64,000 nt of DNA from CAZONU01 sp965370045 (GCA_965370045.1 CBDUSI010000007.1:1-64000); one strand, 5' to 3'. Positions 42,652-51,455 are shown, counted from the first letter of the stretch. The notes: a model not told the origin generated them from the letters alone. Made by a program: numbers and translations.

Positions 42652-43875
42652 GTGAACTCGCGCGAAAGAGTGCTGGCGGCAATGGAGCACCGCCAGCCAG
42701 ACCAAGTCCCGGTGGGCGAGGTCGGGATCGACCACGACCTGGTCGCCTGGGCGCTGGGCCGCGAGGTTCTCTGGCGGAACAAGGCGGAAACCGCCAGGTT
42801 GCTCTGGCGGGGAGAGCGTGACCGGGTCGTCGAAGCCTTCAACCGCGACCTCGTCGATCTGACCGAAGCCTTCGACTACGACCTGGTGCCGGTATTCCTA
42901 GTACCCGCTCGGGGAGTTGCACCGCGGCCTCCCCGCCAGGTGGGCGACGACGAATGGGAAGACGCCAACGGCTACCGTTGGCGGTACTCCCCGGGCAATG
43001 ACTCCTATCTGCTGATGAGCAGGCCCCGTCGGGAATTCTCCAACGTCGAGGAGTTGGAGCGCTTCTTCGAGAACGAGTTGGTCGGCCGGTCTGGCTTCAG
43101 AATCGCCGGCAAGTCCTCCGGTGCCTACCGGCTGGAACTCGACGACCCCAGCCGCCTGGATCTCGTGCGCCACGCAGTGAGCGCCTTCGGCGGGCAGAGA
43201 TTCATCTTCGCACGCGAGTTCAGCTACCACAACGGCAGCACCGAACCGCTGAAGTTCTCCGAGTTCGAAGTGGTGGCCGAGTTCTTCGGAGGTGACGAGC
43301 AGGACATGTTCCTGACCATTGCCGAACAACCGGAACTCGTGCGCCGGGCGACCGACCTCTGCTCGCAGGTACACATGGCTGCAACCGACGTCATGGCCGC
43401 CGAAGGCGTCGACGGAATCGTGAGCGCCGGCGACTTCGCCGGCGAGCAGGGGCTGATGATCAGCCCGGACGCGATTCGCGAGCTCTTCCTGCCGGCCATG
43501 AGGCGCGAGGTGGAGCATATCCACGCGAAGGGGCTGAAGGCCGTCACCCACAACTGCGGCAACAATTGGAAACTCCTGGACATGCTGGTGGAGGCCGGCT
43601 ACGACTGCTGGCAGTCGGTACAGCGCTCAGCGACCATGGACCTCAAAGTGCTCAAGGAGCTCTATGGGGGTCGTCTGGCGCTATGGGGCGGCATCGAAAT
43701 CTCCAGCCTGCACGCTCCCGATCCCGAGCGCGCCCGCGAGGACGTGCGCTATGCCCTGGAACACGCGGCTCCCGGCGGTGGGTTCATCCTGGGTGCCTGC
43801 AGCACGGTGGCCTACGGCTGTTCTTACGAGAACTACCGGGCGGCGCTTGATGAGTTGCGCGCTGCTGGCCGCTGA
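42652..43875 (+). CDS. Uroporphyrinogen decarboxylase-family (MtaA/MtbA-like) methyltransferase
   Basis: 407 aa from GTG 42652 (NSRERVLAAMEHRQPDQVP is the usual family start). URO-D barrel features are VHMAATDVMAAEGVDG, TVHNCG-like VTHNCGNNW (a zinc His-x-Cys) and WGGIEISSLHAP. In anaerobes this subgroup usually moves methyl groups between corrinoid proteins and a thiol or folate. No corrinoid protein gene is in the window, but fragments of a corrinoid activator are close by. Confidence 0.85.
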   Translation: MNSRERVLAAMEHRQPDQVPVGEVGIDHDLVAWALGREVLWRNKAETARLLWRGERDRVVEAFNRDLVDLTEAFDYDLVPVFLVPARGVAPRPPRQVGDDEWEDANGYRWRYSPGNDSYLLMSRPRREFSNVEELERFFENELVGRSGFRIAGKSSGAYRLELDDPSRLDLVRHAVSAFGGQRFIFAREFSYHNGSTEPLKFSEFEVVAEFFGGDEQDMFLTIAEQPELVRRATDLCSQVHMAATDVMAAEGVDGIVSAGDFAGEQGLMISPDAIRELFLPAMRREVEHIHAKGLKAVTHNCGNNWKLLDMLVEAGYDCWQSVQRSATMDLKVLKELYGGRLALWGGIEISSLHAPDPERAREDVRYALEHAAPGGGFILGACSTVAYGCSYENYRAALDELRAAGR

Positions 43876-44045
43876 GCGGCAACGCGGCTCTGGAGCCGCT
43901 TTTCTTGGCCGTGGGGGAAGCTCAAGCTGGCAGGAAGACAGATGATGGCCAAAGCAGAAGCAGAAGCTCTTGGAGGCCATCGCGGCTGCCGGCTGGAACC
44001 GGCATCGGTGCGCGGACGTTTCGGCGCAGAACGAGGAGGCAGTTG

Positions 44046-44243
44046 ATGCCCATCTACGAGTACGTTTGCCAGAAGTGCGGGAAACCCTTCGAGGAGCTGG
44101 TGCGCGGTAAGGAAGCAGTGAAGTGTCCAAAGTGCGGCTCACAACAGGTTGAGCGCAAGTTGAGCACCTTCGCGACGCGAGGTGGTGGTGGCAATACGGG
44201 TCCAGCGGGCAGCTGCGCTGCGGGCGGTCTGCCTTTCTCGTGA
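44046..44243 (+). CDS. FmdB-type zinc-ribbon protein
   Basis: 65 aa from ATG 44046 with GAGGAGG upstream. MPIYEYVCQKCGKPFEEL and CPKCGSQQVERK give the CxxC...CxxC ribbon of the FmdB putative regulator family. A Gly-rich tail with one Cys follows. A related gene is at 60162. The 43876-44045 gap shows no gene. Confidence 0.85.
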   Translation: MPIYEYVCQKCGKPFEELVRGKEAVKCPKCGSQQVERKLSTFATRGGGGNTGPAGSCAAGGLPFS

Positions 44244-44309
44244 AAGAGCTAGTGCCTCCTGCGGTCCGCAGGAAATGGTCAGGAAGTAAGTCAGCGAACG
44301 AGCGAGTAA

Positions 44310-44447
44310 GTGAGTGAGGGGAATGTGAACGCCCAACACCTGGAGGTACGCGTTGTTTTCCAACCTCAGGACAAGAAAGTCTTTGTCCTGCCCGGGACCA
44401 GTTTGCTCGAAGCCGCCTCGCGGGCCGGGCTTGTCGCCGGTCGGGAC
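44310..44447 (+). pseudogene. Leader fragment of a RACo-type [2Fe-2S] protein
   Basis: From GTG 44310 or 44325 (GAGGGG upstream) the frame encodes LEVRVVFQPQDKKVFVLPG then TSLLEAASRAGLV. These are the first ~35 residues of RACo-type corrinoid activators. The expected CGGxGxCGxC loop is missing and is replaced by AGRDMMRTAARDQ. The frame continues into the next gene, so a short chimeric leader could be translated. Confidence 0.6.
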
Positions 44448-44495
44448 ATGATGCGAACCGCCGCCCGAGACCAGCGAGACCGCGAGGAACATCAT

Positions 44496-44786
44496 ATGAC
44501 CAGAGACGCCAGCGAGTGCTACGACCGCATTCGTTACACGATGAGCGACGATGGCGGAGAACTGCGCTTTACGTCGTTCCAGATTACCGGCGGCTCCAGG
44601 TGCCAGGGGGTGGAGCAGGAACTCAAGGAGTATCTGCTCAGCCGCCCCCTGCGCGATCTCGACGCGGACAGGATCATGCAAGTGAGCTGCCCCGGAGGGC
44701 GGCAATGCATCGAAACGGTAGCCAGGGTGGTTGCCGAACAGCAGGGCTTTTTCGCTGGAGAAGAGGAGGAAACAAGTGACGCTTAG
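44496..44786 (+). CDS. Small TSCPD-like protein
   Basis: 96 aa from ATG 44496 with GAGG 8 bases upstream; a longer frame from 44310 adds the RACo-like leader. The body (FQITGGSRCQGVEQELKEYL, then CPGGRQCIETVARVV) resembles TSCPD domains, small Cys-bearing modules known from ribonucleotide reductases and stand-alone proteins. Role unknown. It overlaps the thioredoxin-like gene by 11 bp. Confidence 0.6.
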   Translation: MTRDASECYDRIRYTMSDDGGELRFTSFQITGGSRCQGVEQELKEYLLSRPLRDLDADRIMQVSCPGGRQCIETVARVVAEQQGFFAGEEEETSDA

Positions 44787-45138
44787 AACGAAGCTTGAGC
44801 ACATGGAGACGGGGGAGGGACTCAAGGAGCTTCTGGAGAACACTGAAAACGTGATGGTCTGCTGCGGGCGCATGGGACCCATGTGCATCCCCGTTTACGG
44901 CATCATGGAAGGGCTGCGGGACCGCTACACGCACGTGGCCTTCCGGGACATGGACTACGATGGCCCGGCCTCGGGGGTTGTCACCAACTTGCCGGAATGC
45001 GCGTCCTTCATGGGCCTGCCCATGACCGTCTATTACAAAAAAGGGCAGGTGGTGGCCGCCACTGCCAGCATTCAGACCGGGGAGCAGGTGACCGCAATCC
45101 TCGATGAGAAGTTCGGGCCGCCAGCTGAGAACAACTGA
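44776..45138 (+). CDS. Thioredoxin-like protein
   Basis: 120 aa from GTG 44776 with GAGGAGGAAA. The active-site region reads VMVCCGRMGPMCIPVYG rather than CGPC, so the redox pair is unusual (CC, and a further Cys eight residues on); cis-Pro is in GLPMTVYYKKG. It precedes a class III flavoprotein by 32 bp, suggesting a reductase/thioredoxin-like pair. Confidence 0.75.
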   Translation: MTLRTKLEHMETGEGLKELLENTENVMVCCGRMGPMCIPVYGIMEGLRDRYTHVAFRDMDYDGPASGVVTNLPECASFMGLPMTVYYKKGQVVAATASIQTGEQVTAILDEKFGPPAENN

Positions 45139-45170
45139 GCGGTCCGCCGGGCGCGGCTGGAGGACTCGAG

Positions 45171-46535
45171 ATGGCGAAAGCAAAGAAACTGGTTGTTGTC
45201 GGTTGTTCGGGGTGCGGGGCGCTGGCCGGGCTGACGGCCAAGAAGCTCGATCCTTCGATCGAGGTGACCATCCTTCGGGAGAAGGAGGAACCCGGCCTGC
45301 TGACCCGGTGCGCGACGCCGTACATCTGCTGCGGCAACGCCTTGGTAAACCCCTCCTACAAGGACGACAGCATCTTCACCGACGCGGGCATCAAGCTGGT
45401 GAACCGCCGGGTGGTGGCCATCAACAGGGTCGCCAGGAACGTGACCGCCGAGGACGGCGGCGTATTCCCCTACGATAACCTGGTCCTGGCGACTGGCGCC
45501 AGCCCTATCACGCCGCCCATACCGGGAATCGATCTCCCCGGGGTCTTCACGCTGCGCACCAGCGGCGACGCAGTGGGGATACTCAACTGGCTCAACACCC
45601 GGCGCGTGATCTGCGCCGTGCTGGTCGGGGCAGGGGCCATCGGGATCGAGGAGGCCTACCTGCTGTCCCGCCAGGGAGTGAAGGTCGCGGTCATCGAGAT
45701 GCTCGGCCAGCTGATGCCCCGGTCCCTGGACCCGGACATGAGCGCACTGGTCGAGGTGGACATGAAGGAGCGCGGGCTGCAGCTCATGTTGAACCAGAAG
45801 GTCAACGCCATTGAGGGTTCCGGCGGCGTCGAGAGTGTCAGGCTGGACTCCGGTGAAGTCGTGCCCGCCGACATGGTCATCGTCTCGGCCGGTGTGCGCT
45901 GCAACACCGAGTTGGCCGAGGCGGCCGGACTGGAGCGGGGCGAGCGCGGCTTGAAGGTGAACGAGTGCCTGCAGACCTCGGACCCGGACATCTACGCGGG
46001 CGGAGACCTCATCGAGTATCCGAGTCACCTGACCGGCAAACCGATTCTGGGCCAGCTCCGGCCCAACGCCGTGATCGCCGGCAGGGTGATCGCCTGGAAC
46101 ATCCTCGGCGCCGGCAGCAAGTATCCCCCGCTGATCAACTCGCTGTGCACCAAGTTCTACGACAAGTCCATCGCCGCGGCGGGATTGACGGAATCGGTGG
46201 CCAGGGAACTGGGCATGCGGGTGCTCGCGCGGACGCAGAGTTCCACCAGCATGCACTCGATGATGAGCGAGCGCAAGCCCTACACGGTCAAGCTCGTCTT
46301 CGACGCGGACACCGCGAAACTGATCGGCGGCCAAATCGTCAGCGACAGCACTGCGCCAGTCAGGTCCATCGACGTGATCGCCTTGGCCATCCGCTGCGGG
46401 CTCACCGCCGCCGACCTGGCGAGCTTCAGGGCCGCCGGCCAGCCGGAGCTGTCCCCGGACCCGGGCAAGGAACCGATTTCGCTCGCGGCCCAGAGCGCCT
46501 TTCACCAGATGAGAAGAGAAAAAAGCGATGCCTGA
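45171..46535 (+). CDS. FAD-dependent pyridine nucleotide-disulfide oxidoreductase (NADH oxidase/CoA-disulfide reductase type)
   Basis: 454 aa. The FAD-binding N-terminus is VVVGCSGCGALAGL (Gly-rich with unusual Cys). The Cys in LTRCATPYICCG corresponds to the single redox Cys of this class. The NAD(P) motif is VLVGAGAIGIEEA, the GGD is in YAGGDLIEYPS, and the dimerisation domain is at the end. It is paralogous to the protein at 49501. Likely it reduces the neighbouring thioredoxin-like protein, CoA disulfide, polysulfide or O2; this is not decided by sequence. Confidence 0.85.
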   Translation: MAKAKKLVVVGCSGCGALAGLTAKKLDPSIEVTILREKEEPGLLTRCATPYICCGNALVNPSYKDDSIFTDAGIKLVNRRVVAINRVARNVTAEDGGVFPYDNLVLATGASPITPPIPGIDLPGVFTLRTSGDAVGILNWLNTRRVICAVLVGAGAIGIEEAYLLSRQGVKVAVIEMLGQLMPRSLDPDMSALVEVDMKERGLQLMLNQKVNAIEGSGGVESVRLDSGEVVPADMVIVSAGVRCNTELAEAAGLERGERGLKVNECLQTSDPDIYAGGDLIEYPSHLTGKPILGQLRPNAVIAGRVIAWNILGAGSKYPPLINSLCTKFYDKSIAAAGLTESVARELGMRVLARTQSSTSMHSMMSERKPYTVKLVFDADTAKLIGGQIVSDSTAPVRSIDVIALAIRCGLTAADLASFRAAGQPELSPDPGKEPISLAAQSAFHQMRREKSDA

Positions 46536-46859
46536 TGTCGGCCTGCCTGGAAACGCTCGGCGGCCTCGTTGACCGTCACGATCTCCCGAGCGCGCGCCTC
46601 CTCGGGAATCTCGACGACAAGACCGCTCTCCACAGCACTCTGGCAGGCCAGTACCACGCCGGCCAGAACCTCCTCGCGCTTGAGCAGCCTGGTGGGGTCG
46701 CCACCGACCTCTCCCTGGCGCGCGATAATCTTGCAGCGGCCACAGATGCCGTCGTCGCCGCAGATTGTTGATGGTAATCTGAGCCCGCCGAGCCGCTTCC
46801 AGGAGCGTGGTGCCCCTGAGCCCGGAAACCGCCTTATGGATGGCGAGAACTGAACCATG
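46502..46859 (-). pseudogene. Frameshifted N-terminal remnant of a RACo-type corrinoid-activating protein
   Basis: One frame gives KAVSGLRGTTLLEAARRAQITINN. After a one-base shift near 46761-46770 another gives CGDDGICGRCKIIARQG, then EVLAGVVLACQSAV. Joined, they are the [2Fe-2S] domain of RACo-like ATPases (ligands C-x5-C-x2-C...C). Only ~110 of ~600 residues remain. With the three flanking gaps it fills 46536-46893 between two convergent operons. Confidence 0.75.
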
Positions 46860-46893
46860 CAGTCCGCCACCGGAGCCTCGCCTCGGGGCTTCA

Positions 46894-47715
46894 TCAGAAT
46901 TCCAGGACCGTGCCGGCGGCGCAGTGCAGAAACCGGTCTCCGAACTCTCCGGCCAGCATGGAGCAGGCAGCCTCGCCCGTGCAGTGCGCCGGCCCAACCC
47001 TCGCAACGTCCATCTCCTTGAGAGCGAGCACCGTCCTTGACAACCTCTCCCGGCTGGCCGAGGCGAGGTGCATGCCCCCGAGCACCGCAACGAAGCGGCC
47101 ATCGCCGACAACTGCTGCCGCATGCGCGAGCGTGTTGACGATCCCCGAATGTGCGCATCCGGCAACGAGTACGTTGCCGGCATCGCCGGTCACGACGAGC
47201 GCCTGGTCGTCGAGGATCGGGTCCGGCTCCCTGCCTTCAGGATCGAGGTAGAAAGGCCCGCCGGTGTCCTCGAAACCGCTGGTCCTGGGTATCTGCCCAG
47301 TAAGGAGCACGCCGGGAGCGAGTTCGACCGGCTCACGCGAGAGGCAAACTCGGCTTCGAGTCAGGTCGCTGCCGCGAAAACCGATCTCTCTGGGCGCCTC
47401 GCCGACGCGCACAGCGTATCTTTCGGCGAGCGCCGAAGGGTGGGCGTAAAGGGGCACATCCGGCGGAGCGGCTTCCAGCAACGCATCAAGCCCTCCGGTG
47501 TGATCGTAGTGCCCGTGCGACAGCGCGACGGCGGACAGCTTGGAAACGTCCGCTCCCAGGATCTCGGCGTTCCTGACCAGCGCTCCGCTCGCCCCCGTGT
47601 CGAAGAGCACCGCCCTTCCCCGATGCTCAACCAGCACGGCCAATCCGTGCTCGGTGGCAAGGTCGTAGCGCGTGGTGCGGTTCTCGATCAGAAAGGTTAC
47701 CCGCGTCTTAGCCAT
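46894..47715 (-). CDS. Metallo-beta-lactamase-fold hydrolase
   Basis: 273 aa from ATG 47715. Metal motif ALSHGHYDHTGGLDALL and later His/Cys residues (GCAHSGIVNTL, GGMHLA, GPAHCTGE) match the MBL subgroup that includes the dihydropterin-type phosphate synthase-like proteins. It is usually of unknown substrate. It is the last intact gene of the minus-strand metal/FeS run. Confidence 0.85.
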   Translation of the reverse strand: MAKTRVTFLIENRTTRYDLATEHGLAVLVEHRGRAVLFDTGASGALVRNAEILGADVSKLSAVALSHGHYDHTGGLDALLEAAPPDVPLYAHPSALAERYAVRVGEAPREIGFRGSDLTRSRVCLSREPVELAPGVLLTGQIPRTSGFEDTGGPFYLDPEGREPDPILDDQALVVTGDAGNVLVAGCAHSGIVNTLAHAAAVVGDGRFVAVLGGMHLASASRERLSRTVLALKEMDVARVGPAHCTGEAACSMLAGEFGDRFLHCAAGTVLEF

Positions 47716-47749
47716 CGACGACCGCCCTGTCTGGCCCTGCCCCCGCGTC

Positions 47750-49003
47750 TCAGTGATCGCAGATGTTACCGCCGGTCTGGAGCGTCCCGTCGAGGTAGGC
47801 TTGGACGACCTTTTCCGGTTCCTCGCTCGGCGCGCCGATGGCCACCCGGATACCGGACTGCTCGAACAGCCCTTGAGCGCGCGAGCCCATGCCCCCGGCG
47901 ATGATGAGGTTCGCCCCCTGCTCAGCCAGCCACCGGGGCAGCTGCCCTGGCTGATGGCCCGGGGCCGGTGCACGCACGCTCTTCTCGATCTTCTTTGCCT
48001 CCTCGTCCACGTCGACGAGAGCGAACTCCTGGCAGTGCCCGAAGTGCATGCTCAGCTTGCCCTCGGCCAGAGGAATCGCGATGCGCATGGTCTTGCTTCC
48101 TTTCTCAGGGGGGGAGGCGGTTGCTCCCCCGGACAGTTTCCGGATCGGATCAATGGCGGCCAGGAACGCCCGGGCCGCGGCCGAGTCCGGATGCGCCAGA
48201 ACGAAGGGTTTGCCCTCGTCGGAGGCGGTGACCACCTCCGGGTCGATGGGAACACGTCCCAAGAAGGGAACGCCCATCTCGGCCGCCAGCGCCTGCCCGC
48301 CGCCTGACTTGAAAAGTTGCGTTTCCTTCCCGCAGTGCGGACAGATGAAGCCGCTCATGTTCTCTATTATTCCCAGGACCGGCAGGTCTACCTGCTTGCA
48401 GAAAGAAACCGACCGGCGTACGTCGTCGGCGCTCAGCGCTTGCGGGGTGGTGACCAGCACGGCCCCGTCGGCGCCCTCGATGAGTTGAGCGACGGAGAGC
48501 GGCTCGTCGCCGGTCCCGGGCGGTGAATCGATGATCAGGTAGTCGAGTTCGCCCCAGTCCACGTCGCGCAGCAACTGCTTGATGACGTTCATCTTCAGCG
48601 GCCCGCGCCATATGACCGCGCCGCTCGCGTCGTTCAGCAGCAGGCCGATGCTCATTACCTTGAGGCCGGCAGCGGTTTCGAACGGCACCATGGTGCCGTC
48701 CCCGGACGGACGGGGACGTTGCCCCGTAATGCCCACCAGCCGCGGGATGCTCGGGCCGTGGAAGTCCACGTCCAGGAGCCCTACCCGTTTGCCGTCGGCG
48801 GCCAGGGCAGCGGCCAGGTTGGCGGCCACGGTGCTCTTGCCCACGCCGCCCTTCCCCGAGAAGACAAGTATCTTGTGCTCGATCAGGCACATGCGCTTGG
48901 CCAGCGCCTGGCGTTCAAGGAAAGCCTCCAGCGCCTCGTCCGGTTGCTGGTTCTTGGCCGAGCAGGAGCTTGTGTCGCAAGTGTCACAGGTTTTCTCTGT
49001 CAT
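47750..49003 (-). CDS. Mrp/NBP35-type ATPase fused to a NifX-like domain
   Basis: 417 aa from ATG 49003 (GGAGGCAAAGG). An N-terminal Cys cluster (CDTCDTSSC) precedes the P-loop ATPase (FSGKGGVGKST, DVDFHGPS, DSPPGTGDEPL) and the scaffold Cys pair ICPHCGKE. The last ~110 residues, from MRIAIPLAEGKLSMHFGHC, are a dinitrogenase-cofactor (NifX/NifB-C) domain. Mrp proteins load FeS clusters onto apoproteins; the NifX tail would bind a metal-sulfur cofactor. Confidence 0.92.
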   Translation of the reverse strand: MTEKTCDTCDTSSCSAKNQQPDEALEAFLERQALAKRMCLIEHKILVFSGKGGVGKSTVAANLAAALAADGKRVGLLDVDFHGPSIPRLVGITGQRPRPSGDGTMVPFETAAGLKVMSIGLLLNDASGAVIWRGPLKMNVIKQLLRDVDWGELDYLIIDSPPGTGDEPLSVAQLIEGADGAVLVTTPQALSADDVRRSVSFCKQVDLPVLGIIENMSGFICPHCGKETQLFKSGGGQALAAEMGVPFLGRVPIDPEVVTASDEGKPFVLAHPDSAAARAFLAAIDPIRKLSGGATASPPEKGSKTMRIAIPLAEGKLSMHFGHCQEFALVDVDEEAKKIEKSVRAPAPGHQPGQLPRWLAEQGANLIIAGGMGSRAQGLFEQSGIRVAIGAPSEEPEKVVQAYLDGTLQTGGNICDH

Positions 49004-49482
49004 CCTTTGCCTCCCGTGGTTTCTTTCTTCTTCCCGAGGTAATCCGAGACCGCCGCCCGGAGCGTGTTCGCGGCAAGAAGAGCACAGTGACGCGACTCCT
49101 CCGGCAGTCCTCCCAGTGCATCGAGGATGTCCTTCTGTCCCACCTTTGCCGCCGCCTCCGGGCTCTTTCCCGCGGCCAGTTCCGTGGCCATGCTCCCGCA
49201 GGCGATGGTTGGGCCGCACCCGTCGGTGATGAATGTGGCGCGCTCGACCCGACCTGCCTCGATCCGGAGCCATAATTCCATCGTGTCGCCGCAGGGACCG
49301 GTGATGCGCGCATGGCCGTCCGCGTCCCGCATCGGGCCCGGATTTCTCGGGTTGTAGAAGCGCTCCACGACCGGCGGGGAGTAAACCCTCCGCATTTCAT
49401 CAAGGATTTCCTGGTTGGTCTCCTCGACGAACTCGTCGAGGGACGAAGGGACCGGGTTGCGTTCAGGGGCCGTAGCGGTCAT
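49000..49482 (-). CDS. NifU/IscU-like FeS cluster scaffold
   Basis: 160 aa with the three conserved Cys in GPCGDTME, TDGCGPTIACGSM and ESRHCALLAANTL, and an N-terminal VYSPPVVERFYNPRN. The canonical Asp is kept in CGD. It overlaps the Mrp-NifX gene by 4 bp, so scaffold and carrier are co-produced. Confidence 0.9.
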   Translation of the reverse strand: MTATAPERNPVPSSLDEFVEETNQEILDEMRRVYSPPVVERFYNPRNPGPMRDADGHARITGPCGDTMELWLRIEAGRVERATFITDGCGPTIACGSMATELAAGKSPEAAAKVGQKDILDALGGLPEESRHCALLAANTLRAAVSDYLGKKKETTGGKG

Positions 49483-49500
49483 GTCTCTCCTCCGCGATCC

Positions 49501-50844
49501 TCAGCGCATTTCGCCGATGGCGATCTCGGCCGCGTTGACGAACTGGTACGCGATCGGCGATGCGGTGAGCGCCGGGTGGGTTCCGGTCTGGAACATGGCG
49601 ATGTCCTCGGCGGTCATCCTGCCCTGGATGCACGCGCTGATGGCGTTGATAAGTTCGCCGGCGGCCTTGTCGCCGACAAGCTGTCCGCCCAAGAGCAGCC
49701 CGGTCCGCCTCTCGAAGACCAGTTTCACCTTCAGGGAGACCATGCCGGGCATTCCGCCGGGATGCCGGTTGGGGGCATCTACTACCCCGATCGCCACGTC
49801 GTATCCGATTTTCCGGGCCGCCCCCTCGGTGAGTCCGGCGGTGGCGAAAGCGGTGTCGCCCACCACCGTGGACCACACCCCCAGAGTGCCGACATTCTCG
49901 CGATGCACGGCAAAGAGGTTGGCGCCGGCGATCCGCGCCTCGGCCGTGGCGATGGAAGCAAGCCGGAGCCGTGAAGGCTTGCCGCCGAAGAACGAGAGCT
50001 TCTCGGCGCAGTCCCCGCAGGCGAAGATGTTCTCGTCGGAGGTGCGCATCGTCTTGTCAACGGCGATCGCGCCGGTCGGCCCGAGACTCAGTCCGGCGTC
50101 CTTTGCGAGGGTCGTTTCGGATTTGACCCCGATGCCGAGGATGACGGCCTCCGCAGGGAGCACCTCGCCGCCTTCCAGAGCCACCCCGTTCACCTTTTCG
50201 TCACCCTCAATGGCGGTCACCTTCGCGGAGGTCCTGACCTTGATTCCCCGCTCGTTAAGCAGACCCTCCGCCTCGCTGCATATCTCGTCGTCGTAGGAAA
50301 GCTGGAGGCAGTGCGGCAGCATCTCGACGATCGTCACCTTGATCCCGCCGTTCTTGTTGCACTCGTCGGCGAACTCGATGCCGATGAACCCGCCCCCGAT
50401 GATCACCAGGTTCTTGACGGTCTTCAACTTCTCCTGCATCTTGGCGAGATAGGGAACATCCTTTAGAATCGTGAAGACGTTGTCCTTGCCTACCCCGGGT
50501 ATAGGGGGCTTGGCCGGAACAGACCCGGTGGCGATGACGAGTTTCTCGTAGCCGATGCTCTTGCCGGAAGCCGTGGCCACCGTGCAGGAGGCCGGGTCCA
50601 CACCCGTAACCTCCTCGACGAGCAGGTCGATTTTGTTCTTATCGAGCACGGCGTCCGGGATAAGGTTCTTTTCCGGGCTCCCCACGGTTCCGAAGATGTA
50701 GGGAATCCCGCAGGGGATTGACACCTGCTTTTCCTTGCGGATGATCAGCACACTCTTGTCGGGATAGTGCCGCCTTGAGGTAATCGCCGCGGTGAGGCCC
50801 GCAGCGCTGCCCCCGATCACAACTACGTTCGCCTCTGAACCCAT
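49501..50844 (-). CDS. FAD-dependent pyridine nucleotide-disulfide oxidoreductase
   Basis: 447 aa from ATG 50844 (GAGAGGAGAG). FAD motif VVIGGSAAGLTAA, redox Cys in SIPCGIPYIFG, NAD motif VIIGGGFIGIEFA and ACGDCAEK mark an NADH oxidase/CoA-disulfide reductase-class enzyme with C-terminal dimerisation domain. It is related to the protein at 45171 but lies in the NifX/Mrp run, where it could supply reducing equivalents to FeS or sulfur carriers. Confidence 0.87.
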   Translation of the reverse strand: MGSEANVVVIGGSAAGLTAAITSRRHYPDKSVLIIRKEKQVSIPCGIPYIFGTVGSPEKNLIPDAVLDKNKIDLLVEEVTGVDPASCTVATASGKSIGYEKLVIATGSVPAKPPIPGVGKDNVFTILKDVPYLAKMQEKLKTVKNLVIIGGGFIGIEFADECNKNGGIKVTIVEMLPHCLQLSYDDEICSEAEGLLNERGIKVRTSAKVTAIEGDEKVNGVALEGGEVLPAEAVILGIGVKSETTLAKDAGLSLGPTGAIAVDKTMRTSDENIFACGDCAEKLSFFGGKPSRLRLASIATAEARIAGANLFAVHRENVGTLGVWSTVVGDTAFATAGLTEGAARKIGYDVAIGVVDAPNRHPGGMPGMVSLKVKLVFERRTGLLLGGQLVGDKAAGELINAISACIQGRMTAEDIAMFQTGTHPALTASPIAYQFVNAAEIAIGEMR

Positions 50845-50855
50845 TTTCTCTCCTC

Positions 50856-51083
50856 TCAGCTCTCGCGTGTCATCGGCGAGCCACAGGCCGGGCACTTCAG
50901 GCCGGTACAGGGTGTGCCTTGTTGATGAGGCACCTTCCTGCCGCAACTCGGGCAGACACAGGCACCTCCTGGCCCCATGCTGAAGCCGCCCATCCGGCCG
51001 CGCCCGCCTCCTCCTCCGGAGCCGCGCCCGCGGCCCGTCCCGGGGCCCTGCCCCGTCGGGCCGGTTCCATCTCCCCTCGGCAT
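50856..51083 (-). CDS. DUF5320-like Gly-rich zinc-ribbon protein
   Basis: 75 aa. MPRGDGTGPTGQGPGTGRG is the hallmark Gly/Arg-rich start of proteins that accompany NifX-type genes in anaerobes. A CPSCGRKV...CPACGSPM ribbon closes the protein. It is adjacent to two NifX-type genes, as is typical. Confidence 0.8.
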   Translation of the reverse strand: MPRGDGTGPTGQGPGTGRGRGSGGGGGRGRMGGFSMGPGGACVCPSCGRKVPHQQGTPCTGLKCPACGSPMTRES

Positions 51084-51098
51084 GATCCTTCTCCCTTC

Positions 51099-51455
51099 CT
51101 AGACCCAATGGCCTTCCACGTCGGCCCCGTCCGATTCCTTCAGCTCGCCGGCCTTGAACTTCTCCAGCGCCTCGGACACGGTGCCCTCGGCGCCGCTCAC
51201 CACCTTGATCCCGGCGGCGGACAGTGTGAGGAAGGCATGCGGGCCGCAGTGGCCGCTAATCAGCACGCCCACGTTCTTGCTGGCCATTTTCTGTCCTGCC
51301 CAGACACCCAGAGCAGCGTCCAGATCCTGCTCGTTGTGGACGACCTCAAGGTCGCCGGAATCCGTGTCTACTATGATGAAGTGCTTCGCATGGCCGAAGC
51401 GAGGGCCTACCGGGCTCGAAAGACTGAGGCCCTGTGATGTCACGGCCACCTTCAT
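51099..51455 (-). CDS. NifX-type dinitrogenase-cofactor domain protein
   Basis: 118 aa: MKVAVTSQGLSLSSPVGPRFGHAKHF, GVLISGHCGPHAF and IKVVSGAEGTVSEAL fit the NifB-C/NifX family that binds Fe-Mo or Mo-Cu clusters. GHCGP has a Cys where the close paralogue at 51550 has Val (GHVGP). No nitrogenase genes are present. Confidence 0.92.
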   Translation of the reverse strand: MKVAVTSQGLSLSSPVGPRFGHAKHFIIVDTDSGDLEVVHNEQDLDAALGVWAGQKMASKNVGVLISGHCGPHAFLTLSAAGIKVVSGAEGTVSEALEKFKAGELKESDGADVEGHWV

